This document shows positions 17,664-26,102 of a DNA stretch of 45,696 bases, in pieces. Within the stretch, counting starts at the first letter, position 1, and every line of letters begins with the position of its first letter. Source of the stretch: Streptomyces actuosus (lineage in GTDB: Bacteria; Actinomycetota; Actinomycetes; Streptomycetales; Streptomycetaceae); NCBI RefSeq assembly GCF_016921115.1, contig NZ_JAFFZS010000048.1:1-45696 (forward strand), written 5' to 3'. Both the position numbers and the translations under genes were made by a program. The notes under the pieces are model-generated. The model was not told the origin of the DNA. It searched no databases and saw only the letters and a program-made list of their open reading frames with translations.

Positions 17664-18620
17664 GTGTCCCCACCCCCGCCTCCGCCTCCGCTCGGCCGCG
17701 TCCGCAGGCGTCCGGCCCAGGTCTTCGACGCCGCACTCGACGACGTCGAGCTCTGCGCCGCCCGCGCCGCGCTGGCCCAGGGCCGCTGGCAGGTCGTCCG
17801 CACGCTGCTCACCCGCACCGGCGACGACTGGGACCGCCGGGACCACCGCATCGCTGTCCTCGCCAGGGAGCCGTACTGCGCCGCCTGGGCGAGGGACTGG
17901 CTGCTCGCCGAGCCCGACTCCGCCGATGCCGCCGCGCTGCTGGCCGTGGCGCTGGTCCGGCACTGCTTGCGCGGCAAGGAGAAGCCGACCCGCGCCCGCG
18001 AGGCCTGCCGCGTCGCCGCCGCCCTCGCCCCCGGCGACCCCACCCCCTGGCTCGGTCTGCTGATGCTGGAGCGCCGGACGGGCGACGACGCGGGGTTCGT
18101 ACGTGCCTTCGAGCAGGTCCGCGCCCGCCACACCGACCACCATCACGCCCACCATCTGATGATCGCCCGCCTCGCCGAGCGGCGCGCCGACGCCGGCCCC
18201 GACCCCCTGCACGAGGTCTACGACTTCGCCGCCTGGGCCGCGGAAGGCGCCCCCGCCGACTCCCCGCTCGCGGTCCTGCCGGTCGTCGCGCACGCCGAGC
18301 GCTACCGTGTCCTGGCCGCCGCCGGGGTCGAACCCGGCGATCCCGTGGCGTCGGGGCACTGGGCCGGGCGCCGGGCCCGGCAGGTACTGAAGGCCGCCTT
18401 CGACTGGTGGCTCGAGTGGGAGCACGAGGGCCACCCCCGGCGTCTCGTCGACCTGAACTTCCTGGCCCACGCCAAGGTCTGTGAGGGCCGCGGGGCCGAG
18501 GCAGCGGCCCTCTTCCACCGCATCGGCGACCACGCCACCCCCGAGCCCTGGTCCTATCCGGACCGAGACCCCCTCGCCGCCTTCCGTGCCGCCCGCGACC
18601 GTGCGCTCGGCACGGGCTGA
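17664..18620 (+). CDS. Hypothetical helical-repeat protein
   Basis: The protein has 318 residues with a GTG start; GAGGTAG lies upstream. A proline run opens the protein. The rest is made of amphipathic alanine-rich helices (AAALLAVALVRHCLRGKEK, ACRVAAALAPGDPTPWLGLL, AEAAALFHRIGDHA) spaced like TPR or related alpha-solenoid repeats. No catalytic motif, signal peptide or membrane span is visible. A histidine cluster DHHHAHHL lies near residue 155. A role as a protein-binding scaffold is only a guess from the repeats. Confidence 0.7.
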   Translation: MSPPPPPPPLGRVRRRPAQVFDAALDDVELCAARAALAQGRWQVVRTLLTRTGDDWDRRDHRIAVLAREPYCAAWARDWLLAEPDSADAAALLAVALVRHCLRGKEKPTRAREACRVAAALAPGDPTPWLGLLMLERRTGDDAGFVRAFEQVRARHTDHHHAHHLMIARLAERRADAGPDPLHEVYDFAAWAAEGAPADSPLAVLPVVAHAERYRVLAAAGVEPGDPVASGHWAGRRARQVLKAAFDWWLEWEHEGHPRRLVDLNFLAHAKVCEGRGAEAAALFHRIGDHATPEPWSYPDRDPLAAFRAARDRALGTG

Positions 18621-18877
18621 ACCCCGACCGCCGCCCTCCCGTCGACCCCTCGCCCCACCACCTCGAACCGACCGCCTCCCCTCGACCGCCCCCGCCCCGC
18701 CGCCCACCTCCGCCCACTTCAACCGACCGCGGGCAACCCCGCGGTCGAGCGGCCGCCGCCCGCCACGCCCCGTCGGCCGACTGCCTCACCCGACCGCCCG
18801 ACCCGATCGACCGTGTGCCACCGGCCGCCACCGGCCGTTTCCGACAGATGGCCCCCCACGAGAGAAGGACACCACCG

Positions 18878-20410
18878 ATGACGATCGGCCGTTCGAGCCC
18901 CGGTCGCCCCACCGCCGACATCAGCACCTACCTCGGCCGGGAGCGCGCCCTGCGTGCCGACCGCCTCGGCACCGGAGGGCTGCTTCTCTCCGTCCTCGCC
19001 GCGACCGCCCCGCTGATGGTGGTCGCGGGTGTCATGCCCACCACATTCGCGGTGATGGGCATCGTCGGCCAGCCCCTCCTCTTCGTCGCCCTCGGCGCCG
19101 TCCTGGTCCTGTTCAGCGTCGGGTACGCCGAGATGAGCCGCCATGTCCACAACGCGGGCGCCTTCTACGCCTACATCGCCCGCGGCCTGGGCGGCACGGC
19201 CGGTGCGGGCGCCGCCCTCGTGGCCCTCGTCGCCTACAGCTCGCTCCAGGTCGGCATCTACGGCATCTTCGGCTTCGAGGTCTCCGGCCTGTTCGCCACG
19301 TACGCCGACCTGGAGATCGCCTGGTGGATCCCGGCGCTCGTGGCCGTCGCCGTGGTCGGCGCGCTCGGCTGGCTGAAGATCGACGTCAACGCGCGCGTAC
19401 TCGGTGTGCTGCTGGTCATCGAGGTCGCCCTGGTCGTCGTCTTCGACTTCGCGGCGCTGACGGACCCCGGCGCGGAAGGCCTCTCCCTGCACGCCTTCAA
19501 CCCCGACACCCTCGCCGGCGCCGGCGTCTCCACCGCCCTGTGCTTCTGCATCGCCGCCTTCACCGGCTTCGAGCAGGCCCCCGTCTACGCCGAGGAGACC
19601 AGCAGGCCGCACGTCCTGGTGCCGCGCGTGATGTTCCTCGCCGTCGGCTCCGTCGCGGTGTTCTTCGCACTGAGCTCCTGGGCGCTCACCGTCGCCACCG
19701 GCCCCTCCTCGATCGTCGGCACCGCGCAGGAGGAGAGCGCCGGCCTGTTGTTCACGCTCACCTCGTCCCGGCTCGGCGCCGCCTTCACCGACGTCCTGCA
19801 CGTGCTCTTCGTGACCGGCATGTTCGCCGCCACGCTCAGTTTCCACAACGTCGTCTCCCGGTACGCGTTCGCCATGGGCCGTGAGGGACTGCTGCCCCGC
19901 GCCTTCGGCCGCACCAACGGCACCAGCGGCGCCCCGGGCATCGGCTCCCTGCTCCAGACGGTCGTGGCGGCGATCGTCGTGACCGCCTTCGCGGTCGCCG
20001 ACGACGGCCCCGCGGGCGACCCGACGGCGCCCGTGCTGCACCTGTTCACCTGGTGCGGCAATCTCGGTGCCCTCGGCGTGACCCTGCTGATGGCCGCCTC
20101 CTCCCTGTCCGTGATCGTCTTCTTCGCCCGGCGCGGCGCGGCCGGCGCCCAAGCCTGGCGACTGGCGACCTCCGCACTCGCCGGCCTCGCCCTGCTGGTG
20201 CTCGCCGGCTACACGGTCAAGGACTTCGACGTCCTGGTCGGAGCGGGGCCCGGATCCGCCCTCAGCTGGATCCTGCCTGCCGTCGTCGGCGCCGCGCTCG
20301 TGGCCGGGCTCGTCCTCGGCCTGCTGCTGCGCTCCCGCAACCCCGAGGCGCACGCCCGGATCGGACTCGGCAACGAGGCGTTCCGGCTGGAGCGTGAGGC
20401 CTCCTCCTGA
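18878..20410 (+). CDS. APC-family amino-acid/polyamine permease
   Basis: The 510-residue inner-membrane protein has about 12-14 helices. It begins LGTGGLLLSVLAATAPLMVVAG, the first APC helix region, and includes EMSRHVHNAGAFYAYIARGLG, a well-conserved APC motif around helix 3. FTGFEQAPVYAEETSRP corresponds to the GFE substrate-gate motif. It is probably a proton-coupled importer of an amino acid or amine. AGAAGGAC nine bases before ATG 18878 sets the start. No enzyme gene is adjacent to suggest the substrate. Confidence 0.9.
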   Translation: MTIGRSSPGRPTADISTYLGRERALRADRLGTGGLLLSVLAATAPLMVVAGVMPTTFAVMGIVGQPLLFVALGAVLVLFSVGYAEMSRHVHNAGAFYAYIARGLGGTAGAGAALVALVAYSSLQVGIYGIFGFEVSGLFATYADLEIAWWIPALVAVAVVGALGWLKIDVNARVLGVLLVIEVALVVVFDFAALTDPGAEGLSLHAFNPDTLAGAGVSTALCFCIAAFTGFEQAPVYAEETSRPHVLVPRVMFLAVGSVAVFFALSSWALTVATGPSSIVGTAQEESAGLLFTLTSSRLGAAFTDVLHVLFVTGMFAATLSFHNVVSRYAFAMGREGLLPRAFGRTNGTSGAPGIGSLLQTVVAAIVVTAFAVADDGPAGDPTAPVLHLFTWCGNLGALGVTLLMAASSLSVIVFFARRGAAGAQAWRLATSALAGLALLVLAGYTVKDFDVLVGAGPGSALSWILPAVVGAALVAGLVLGLLLRSRNPEAHARIGLGNEAFRLEREASS

Positions 20411-20474
20411 GACCGCACCCGCCCTGAGCCCGCGCCGGGCCACGACCCGGTGCGGCTCCGGGCCCCGCGCGAGC

Positions 20475-20493
20475 GGCCCGCCCCGGGCGGGCC
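20475..20493 (+). terminator. Hairpin after the permease gene
   Basis: GGCCCGCC at 20475-20482 pairs perfectly with GGCGGGCC at 20486-20493 across a three-base loop, 65 bases after the permease stop. It is a plausible terminator. Confidence 0.5.
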
Positions 20494-20677
20494 TGTTCCG
20501 GCACCGAGCGGCCCCCCGCTCCGGTGCGGGCCCGCCCCGCCTTCCGTGTACGCTCCCGCTCTCCGCCCCGGGCCCGGCTCCGCCCGTGCACGTGAACGGG
20601 CGCGAAGTGGTTACGGAACCCTGACGAGCCGCTGGGATCCCTTCTCCGGCGGGGGCCGCGAGTGCTCGAATGGCAGG

Positions 20678-21424
20678 GTGAACCCCGAACAACCAGCGGA
20701 CCCCCCGGACGAGCCGCCCGCGCAGGGCAAGCCGATAGGCCGCCGCGTCCTCCTCGGCACCCTCGGCCTGGGCGCTCTGGGTGTGCTCACCGCGCCCACC
20801 CTGCAACGCGGCCTGGAGGCCTTCCTCGGCAACGCCGCCGACAAGGACCCCACCGGCCTGACCGGACTGCTGCCCAACGGCGGCGGCTTCCGCTACTACT
20901 CGGTCACCTCGTCCGTGCCGCACAAGAGCGCCGAGGACTACCGCCTCACGGTCGACGGGCTCGTGCACCGCCCCACCACCTACACCTTGGCCGACCTGCG
21001 CAAACTGCCCCAGACCCGGTTGGTCAAGGACGTCCAGTGCGTCACGGGATGGCGCGTGCCCGGCACGCCCTTCGAAGGGGTCCGCCTCTCCCGACTGCTC
21101 GACGCGGTGGGCGTCCGGCCGCAGGGCAGAGCCGTCCGCTTCACCTGCTTCGACGGCGCCTACACCGAGAGCCTCACCCTCGACCAGGCCCGCCGCTCCG
21201 ACGTCCTGGTCGCGCTGCGCATGCAGGACAAGGACCTGGGCCACAGCCACGGCGGCCCCGTTCGCCTCTATGTCGCCCCCATGTACTTCTACAAGTCCGC
21301 CAAGTGGCTCTCCGGCATCACCGTCACCGACGAAGTACGGCCCGGCTACTGGGAGGAGCGCGGATACGACGTCGACGCCTGGGTGGGCCGTTCGAACGGA
21401 CGCGACGATGCCCCTACGAGCTGA
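20678..21424 (+). CDS. Molybdopterin-dependent oxidoreductase (sulfite-oxidase/MsrP fold)
   Basis: The 248-residue protein carries a sulfite-oxidase-type Mo-cofactor domain. DVQCVTGWRVPGTPFEGV contains the Mo-ligating cysteine. RFTCFDGAYTESLTLDQA and GGPVRLYVAPMYFYKSAKWL are the other cofactor-binding elements. The N-terminus, IGRRVLLGTLGLGALGVLTA, is a twin-arginine-like membrane or export signal, so the enzyme probably works outside the membrane. GTG 20678 places this signal 20-odd residues in. A longer reading to 20450 is low complexity. It overlaps the cytochrome b gene by 17 bases, the natural electron partner. The substrate may be a sulfoxide or related compound. Confidence 0.85.
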   Translation: MNPEQPADPPDEPPAQGKPIGRRVLLGTLGLGALGVLTAPTLQRGLEAFLGNAADKDPTGLTGLLPNGGGFRYYSVTSSVPHKSAEDYRLTVDGLVHRPTTYTLADLRKLPQTRLVKDVQCVTGWRVPGTPFEGVRLSRLLDAVGVRPQGRAVRFTCFDGAYTESLTLDQARRSDVLVALRMQDKDLGHSHGGPVRLYVAPMYFYKSAKWLSGITVTDEVRPGYWEERGYDVDAWVGRSNGRDDAPTS

Positions 21425-22034
21425 CGCCTCCGCCCCGAAGACCGTGCGCCTGCCCCGCTTCAGCCGTGCCGAGCGCTGGATCCACCGCACGACCGCCGTC
21501 CTGATGGGCACCTGTGTGGTCACGGCGGCCTGCCTGTACCTGCCGCAGCTCGCGGAACTCGTCGGGCGTCGTGAACTGGTCGTCCGCATCCACGAGTGGG
21601 CCGGGATCGCTCTGCCCGTACCCGTCCTGGCCGGTCTGGCGTCCCGGGCCTTCCGCGCCGACCTCGGCCGCCTCAACCGCTTCGGCGCGCACGACCGGCG
21701 CTGGCTGCGCGCGGCGCTGCGCCGCGACCGGCGGCACGCGTCACGGCCCGCGGACAAGTTCAACGCCGGGCAGAAGATCTACGCCGCCTGGATCGCAGGG
21801 GCCTCGCTGGTGATGCTGGGCACCGGACTGCTGATGTGGTTCACCCATCTCACGCCGCTGATGTGGCGGACCAGCGCGACCTTCGTCCACGACTGGTTGG
21901 CCCTCACCATCGGCGTCGTCCTGGCCGGGCACATCGGCATGGCCCTCGCCGACCCGGAGGCCCGGCGCGGCCTGCGTACCGGCGCGGTCGACCGGGAGTG
22001 GGCCGAACGGGAGCACCCCCTGTGGCGCCCCTGA
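21408..22034 (+). CDS. Cytochrome b561-like membrane subunit
   Basis: The 208-residue protein has four membrane helices. Histidines are placed as haem ligands in RWIHRTTAVLMG, VRIHEWAGIALPVPVL, and FVHDWLALTIGVVLAGHIG. The pattern matches formate-dehydrogenase-gamma/Ni-Fe-hydrogenase cytochrome b families. It starts inside the end of the molybdopterin oxidoreductase gene and should pass electrons between the quinone pool and that enzyme. The two form one operon. Confidence 0.85.
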   Translation: MPLRADASAPKTVRLPRFSRAERWIHRTTAVLMGTCVVTAACLYLPQLAELVGRRELVVRIHEWAGIALPVPVLAGLASRAFRADLGRLNRFGAHDRRWLRAALRRDRRHASRPADKFNAGQKIYAAWIAGASLVMLGTGLLMWFTHLTPLMWRTSATFVHDWLALTIGVVLAGHIGMALADPEARRGLRTGAVDREWAEREHPLWRP

Positions 22035-22410
22035 CGACGGTGCCGCTCCGCGCCCCGGCCGCGGACGCGACGGGCAGGCACCACCGTCGGTGAGCCCGCC
22101 CGCTGGTACCCGCCGCCCGCTCTCGTCCTCCCGGTCCCGCGCCTCGGTTCGCGCCTGCCCCGGACGAGGACTTCCGGCCGGCGTGCTGAGAGCAGGCACC
22201 GGACGCCGCTTTGTGACGGGCAGACGCTGCCTGCCGCGGCACCGGAGATCGGCGCTCGTGTCGGTCGCTGTGCGGCTGCCGGGCGGCGCCGTCCACGGGC
22301 GACCGGGAGCTCCTGGGGTCCGCGAACCCGGCCGACGTCACCGGCGCGCCGGGTGCCTCCCGGTCACCGACCGGGGCGGGTACGACTTCGGATGAGGACA
22401 CCTGCCCCGG
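22035..22410. other. Intergenic region, no gene supported
   Basis: These 376 GC-rich bases lie between the convergent cytochrome b gene and the first gene of the polysaccharide cluster. No frame gives a plausible protein, and no strong hairpin was recognised. Confidence 0.4.
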
Positions 22411-23280
22411 TCAGCGGGCGCGCGGCGTCAAACGGACCCACAGATGCCACCCCAGTGCCTTCCCGCTGCCAAGGCCGTGCACGGGCAGTGGCGGAGCATG
22501 CAGGAAGTGCTTCTCGGCGTGGCGGACGTCGAAGTCCGGGAAGTCCCGGCGAACCCTTCGGACGTCGTAGACCTGTGCATACGGATTGTGCGGCCCGTCG
22601 GTATTGCTGTGGATGAAGGTCCCCATGCGCAGATACCGTGCGAGCCCGAGCCTGCGCGCGTTCTCCAGGTGGTCGCCGAGGAGCCCCTTGGGGTGGGGCA
22701 GCCCGCCCAGCCGTGCCACGGGGTGGGCCGCCAGCAGCACCATCCGCCGCAACAGCCCGATCGAGACGAGGTAGTTGAGGGACCAGCGGGCGTACAGCAT
22801 GACCACCAGCTCCCCGCCGGGTTTCAGGACGCGACGGATCTCCCGCTGGGCCCGGCGGATGTCGGGGACGTGGTGGAGCACCCCGTGACTGAAGACCAGG
22901 TCGAAGGACCGGTCGGGAAACGGCAGGTCCAGAACGCTGGCCCGGTGCAGCCCGTCGTACGGCAGCCCGCGCAGTGCGAGGCGGGTGCCCGTTCTTCTGA
23001 CCGCCGTCCCGGTCAGATCGACTCCCGTCCACCGAGCGCCTCGGCGGATCAACTGCTCGGCCTCGGAGCCCTGTCCGAGCCCGATCTCCAGAACGCGTCG
23101 ACCCAGGACGCCCAGTCCGTCCAGACACGCAGGAATGTGCGATTCGAGCCGGTACTTGGCGGCGTCGTAGCGTGAGAAGAACTCCTCGTAGTCCTGCCGC
23201 TGGTCGCCGCCCGGCGCTCCGAAGACGTTGTCTCCGCACGGGTGGTCGGACCAGAACTCCTTGATGTCCGGCTCAATCAC
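22411..23280 (-). CDS. Class I SAM-dependent methyltransferase
   Basis: This 289-residue methyltransferase has RRVLEIGLGQGSEAEQL as motif I (SAM loop), WTGVDLTGTAV as motif II, and DLPFPDRSFDLVFSHGVLHH plus LKPGGELVVMLY as the later motifs of the Methyltransf_11/25 fold. GTG 23280 is chosen because AGGAG stands six bases upstream. Reading further upstream in the same frame runs into a decayed wecB piece. The first conserved segment, EFWSDHPCGDN, is typical of methyltransferases in surface-glycan clusters, so a sugar or sugar-acid is the likely target. It is at the left border of the cluster. Confidence 0.85.
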   Translation of the reverse strand: MIEPDIKEFWSDHPCGDNVFGAPGGDQRQDYEEFFSRYDAAKYRLESHIPACLDGLGVLGRRVLEIGLGQGSEAEQLIRRGARWTGVDLTGTAVRRTGTRLALRGLPYDGLHRASVLDLPFPDRSFDLVFSHGVLHHVPDIRRAQREIRRVLKPGGELVVMLYARWSLNYLVSIGLLRRMVLLAAHPVARLGGLPHPKGLLGDHLENARRLGLARYLRMGTFIHSNTDGPHNPYAQVYDVRRVRRDFPDFDVRHAEKHFLHAPPLPVHGLGSGKALGWHLWVRLTPRAR

Positions 23281-23343
23281 GGATTCTCCTGCCGTTCGCA
23301 TGCACATACGGGGGTCAACGGGGGCCGTCGGCCGACTGGGTCT

Positions 23344-23499
23344 GCCGACGAGCCGGTTCACCTGGTCGAGCACGGACCGGTGCCGCCCGGTGACGGCGGC
23401 CGGCGGCTCGGAGCGGGCCGATGCGTGCAGTGCTTCGACGACCGGAGCCGTGTCGACCGCTTCGGGACGGGTGCCGTGGACGGTCGTGGCCCGCTTCAC
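23344..23499 (-). pseudogene. Remnant of a wecB start (UDP-GlcNAc 2-epimerase)
   Basis: From a GTG at 23499 (minus strand), 52 codons align without gaps to the first 52 residues of the intact WecB at 33236-34564. By eye 29 of the 52 are identical, including GTRPEA, APV, EAL, AVTG-H and LDQV. After residue 52 the similarity ends, and the frame runs on into unrelated residues and then into the methyltransferase. The catalytic parts are missing, so it cannot be an epimerase. It is interpreted as a decayed second wecB copy. Confidence 0.8.
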
Positions 23500-23816
23500 G
23501 GTTCGCCTCCCGCTGGGATCGCCGCACTGGTGCATGCGCACCTGGCTATCGCGCGGTACGCCGGGCGCCGTGCAGGCAGGCGCGCCGGTCGGCCGGCCGG
23601 ATGCAGGAAATCGCCCTTTCCGGTCGTCCTGACTCTTCGCCGCGTGGCCTTTGCCCGGGGTGCTCCCTGCGGGGCCTTCCCCTCTGCGTCGTGTCCGACC
23701 GGCGTCGAGTGCACTGGCCCGTTCGAGTTGCGGTCTCGGCGGGTTGCGCATCCTGCGGCCGTCCGGGCTCGGACGGCACTTAGTGTGACGGACACGTCCA
23801 CTGTCAGGCGGAGGCT

Positions 23817-24614
23817 ATGGGGCCAGACAATGTTCTTGCGCCGATGAACCGACCGGGCCGTTCGAGCGAGACGGCGCCGGTTCCCGTCTGCGGATTGCCG
23901 GTGCACGCGCTCACCCTGGCGGAAAGTGTCGCCGCGGCCGAGCAGCTGATCGCCGACGAGCGACCTCACCAACATGTCTCGGTGAATGCGGCGAAGGTCG
24001 TCAGGGCCCGGCGGGATCCCGAGTTGGCGCGCATCATTCGCTCCTGCTCGCTCGTCAACGCCGACGGGCAGTCCGTCGTGTGGGCGGGCCGGGTGCTCGG
24101 GCACCCTCTTCCCGAACGAGTCACCGGCATCGATCTCATACTGGCGCTGTGGGACCGCGCGGCGCGTGAACGCTACCGGGTCTTCCTGCTCGGCGCCGAG
24201 CCCGCGGTGGTGCGCCAGGTGGCGGCCATCGCCACGCGCCAGGGGGTGGACGTGGTCGGATACCGCGACGGCTACTGGTCGCGCGAGCAGGAACCGGAGG
24301 TCGTCGCCGCCGTACGCGGAGCCCGTCCCGACCTCCTCTTCCTCGCGGTGCCGACGCCGCGCAAGGAGTACTTCCTCGCCAGGCATCTGGCCGACCTGAA
24401 CTGCGGTCTGGCGGTGGGCGTCGGCGGGTCCTTCGACGTGGTGGCCGGGCTCAGGGCGCGTGCGCCCGGGTGGATGCGCGGCGCCGGCCTGGAGTGGCTC
24501 TTCAGGCTCCTGCAGGAGCCGGGGCGGCTGTTCGCCCGCTATCTCGTGGGCAACACCGCGTTCGTCCTGCTGGTCCTCCGCGAGGCCCTGGCGCGACGCA
24601 ACCCGCGCGGGTAG
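23817..24614 (+). CDS. WecG/TagA/CpsF-family glycosyltransferase
   Basis: The 265-residue GT26-type enzyme usually transfers ManNAc or ManNAcA from UDP to a lipid-linked GlcNAc on the inner face of the membrane. Family landmarks are present: NAAKVVRARRDPELARII, LVNADGQSVVWAGRVLG with PLPERVTGIDL, and GVGGSFDVVAGLRARAPGWM with GLEWLFRLLQEPGRLFARYL. The ATG at 23817 follows GGAGG closely. WecC lies about 120 bases downstream on the same strand. Its product, UDP-ManNAcA, is a probable donor, though family members also use UDP-ManNAc or UDP-glucose. Confidence 0.88.
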   Translation: MGPDNVLAPMNRPGRSSETAPVPVCGLPVHALTLAESVAAAEQLIADERPHQHVSVNAAKVVRARRDPELARIIRSCSLVNADGQSVVWAGRVLGHPLPERVTGIDLILALWDRAARERYRVFLLGAEPAVVRQVAAIATRQGVDVVGYRDGYWSREQEPEVVAAVRGARPDLLFLAVPTPRKEYFLARHLADLNCGLAVGVGGSFDVVAGLRARAPGWMRGAGLEWLFRLLQEPGRLFARYLVGNTAFVLLVLREALARRNPRG

Positions 24615-24732
24615 TGCCGTGGCGCGCCTGGACTCCCAGTCCCCTCGGTGACGGCCCGCCTCCGGCCCTCCTGCGTGACGAGATGTCGTACCCCCTCAAG
24701 ACGAAGTGACGTACTCCCCGAAAGGAACGCGC

Positions 24733-25974
24733 GTGTTCAGCACTGTCTCCGTTGTAGGGCTCGGCTACATCGGGCTGCCGACCGCTGCCGCACTGGCCAC
24801 CAAGGGAGTGGACGTCATCGGTGTGGATGTCGACCGGGCCACGGTCGACCTGATCAACGCCGGGCAGGCGCCCTTCGTGGAACCGGACCTCGCCGTCGCG
24901 GTGAGCGGCGCGGTGGCCATGGGACGCCTGCGCGCCACCACCGAGGTCGAACCCGCCGACGCGTTCATCATCGCCGTCCCCACTCCCGTGGGCGAGGACC
25001 GCGAACCGGACCTGTCCTGTGTGCGGGACGCGGCGGCATCGGTGGCCGATGTGCTCAGGCCCGGCGCGCTGGTGGTGCTGGAGTCGACGTCGCCGCCGGG
25101 CACGATGCTGCGGCTCTCGCAGTGGCTGGCCGAGCGGCGGCCGGACCTGACCTTCCCGCACACGCAGGGCGCCGCCGCCGACGTGCATGTCGCGCACTGC
25201 CCCGAGCGCGTTCTGCCGGGCCGGATCATGATCGAGATCGTCACCAACGACCGTCTGATCGGCGGGGTGAGCGAATGCTGCGGTGCGCGGGCGAAGGGGC
25301 TGTACGAGCTGTTCACCCAGGGGCAGTGCCATGTCACGGACGCCACCACCGCCGAGATGGCCAAGCTGAGCGAGAACGCGTTCCGGGACGTCAACATCGC
25401 CTTCGCCAATGAGCTTTCGATGATCTGCGACACGCTGGGCATCGACACCGGTGAGGTGATCGCGCTCGCCAACCGGCACCCTCGGGTGAACATCCTGCAG
25501 CCGGGCCCGGGGGTCGGGGGGCACTGCATCGCAGTCGATCCGTGGTTCATCGTCAGCGTGGCAGGTGAGCAGGCGCGGCTGATCAAGACCGCCCGGCAGG
25601 TCAACGACGCCAAGCCCGCTCATGTGATCGCGGAGGTGTCGAGGACCGCGGCGCGTTTCAAGGACCCGGTGATCGCCTGCCTGGGGCTGGCGTTCAAGGC
25701 CAACGTGGACGATCTGCGGGAGAGTCCCGCGCTGCACATCACGGCGGAACTCGCCCGTCAGGGGGTGGGCCGTCTGCTGGTGGCCGAGCCGCACATCACC
25801 GAGCTACCGTCCGTCCTTGCGGACACCGGGCAGGCGAAGCTCGTCGACCTCGAGACGGCCCTGTGCGAGTCGGACCTGATCGCCCTGCTCGTCGACCACG
25901 ACGCCTTCCGTGGGGTCAAGCGGACCACGCTGCGGGGGAAGGCCGTCTTCGACACGCGCGGCCTGTGGCACTGA
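24733..25974 (+). CDS. wecC: UDP-N-acetyl-D-mannosaminuronic acid dehydrogenase
   Basis: This 413-residue protein is of the UDP-glucose/ManNAc dehydrogenase family and oxidises the C6 alcohol of UDP-ManNAc twice with NAD. VVGLGYIGLPTAAALA at the start is the Rossmann loop. The central NAFRDVNIAFANELS helix carries the conserved lysine/asparagine region. GVGGHCIAVDPWF holds the catalytic Cys265. A C-terminal UDP-binding domain ends TRGLWH. GTG 24733 is chosen over 24706 because AAGGAA lies seven bases upstream and the Rossmann strand starts right there. The pairing with WecB elsewhere in the cluster favours ManNAc over other sugars. Confidence 0.88.
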   Translation: MFSTVSVVGLGYIGLPTAAALATKGVDVIGVDVDRATVDLINAGQAPFVEPDLAVAVSGAVAMGRLRATTEVEPADAFIIAVPTPVGEDREPDLSCVRDAAASVADVLRPGALVVLESTSPPGTMLRLSQWLAERRPDLTFPHTQGAAADVHVAHCPERVLPGRIMIEIVTNDRLIGGVSECCGARAKGLYELFTQGQCHVTDATTAEMAKLSENAFRDVNIAFANELSMICDTLGIDTGEVIALANRHPRVNILQPGPGVGGHCIAVDPWFIVSVAGEQARLIKTARQVNDAKPAHVIAEVSRTAARFKDPVIACLGLAFKANVDDLRESPALHITAELARQGVGRLLVAEPHITELPSVLADTGQAKLVDLETALCESDLIALLVDHDAFRGVKRTTLRGKAVFDTRGLWH

Positions 25975-26102
25975 CGGCGGCGGGAAGCCGGCCGGCACGG
26001 GTCGCCCGCGGTGCTCCTGACTTCGTCTCGGCGGGGTGAACGTCGGCGAAGCCCCTGTCAGTGATCTGCCCGGTGGCTGACGCATCGTCGGCGTCCTGGG
26101 CG

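Noticed and set aside
22411..23751. One long 446-residue methyltransferase gene
   Set aside because: A good ribosome site and conserved start lie at 23280. The upstream part is the wecB relic followed by unrelated sequence.
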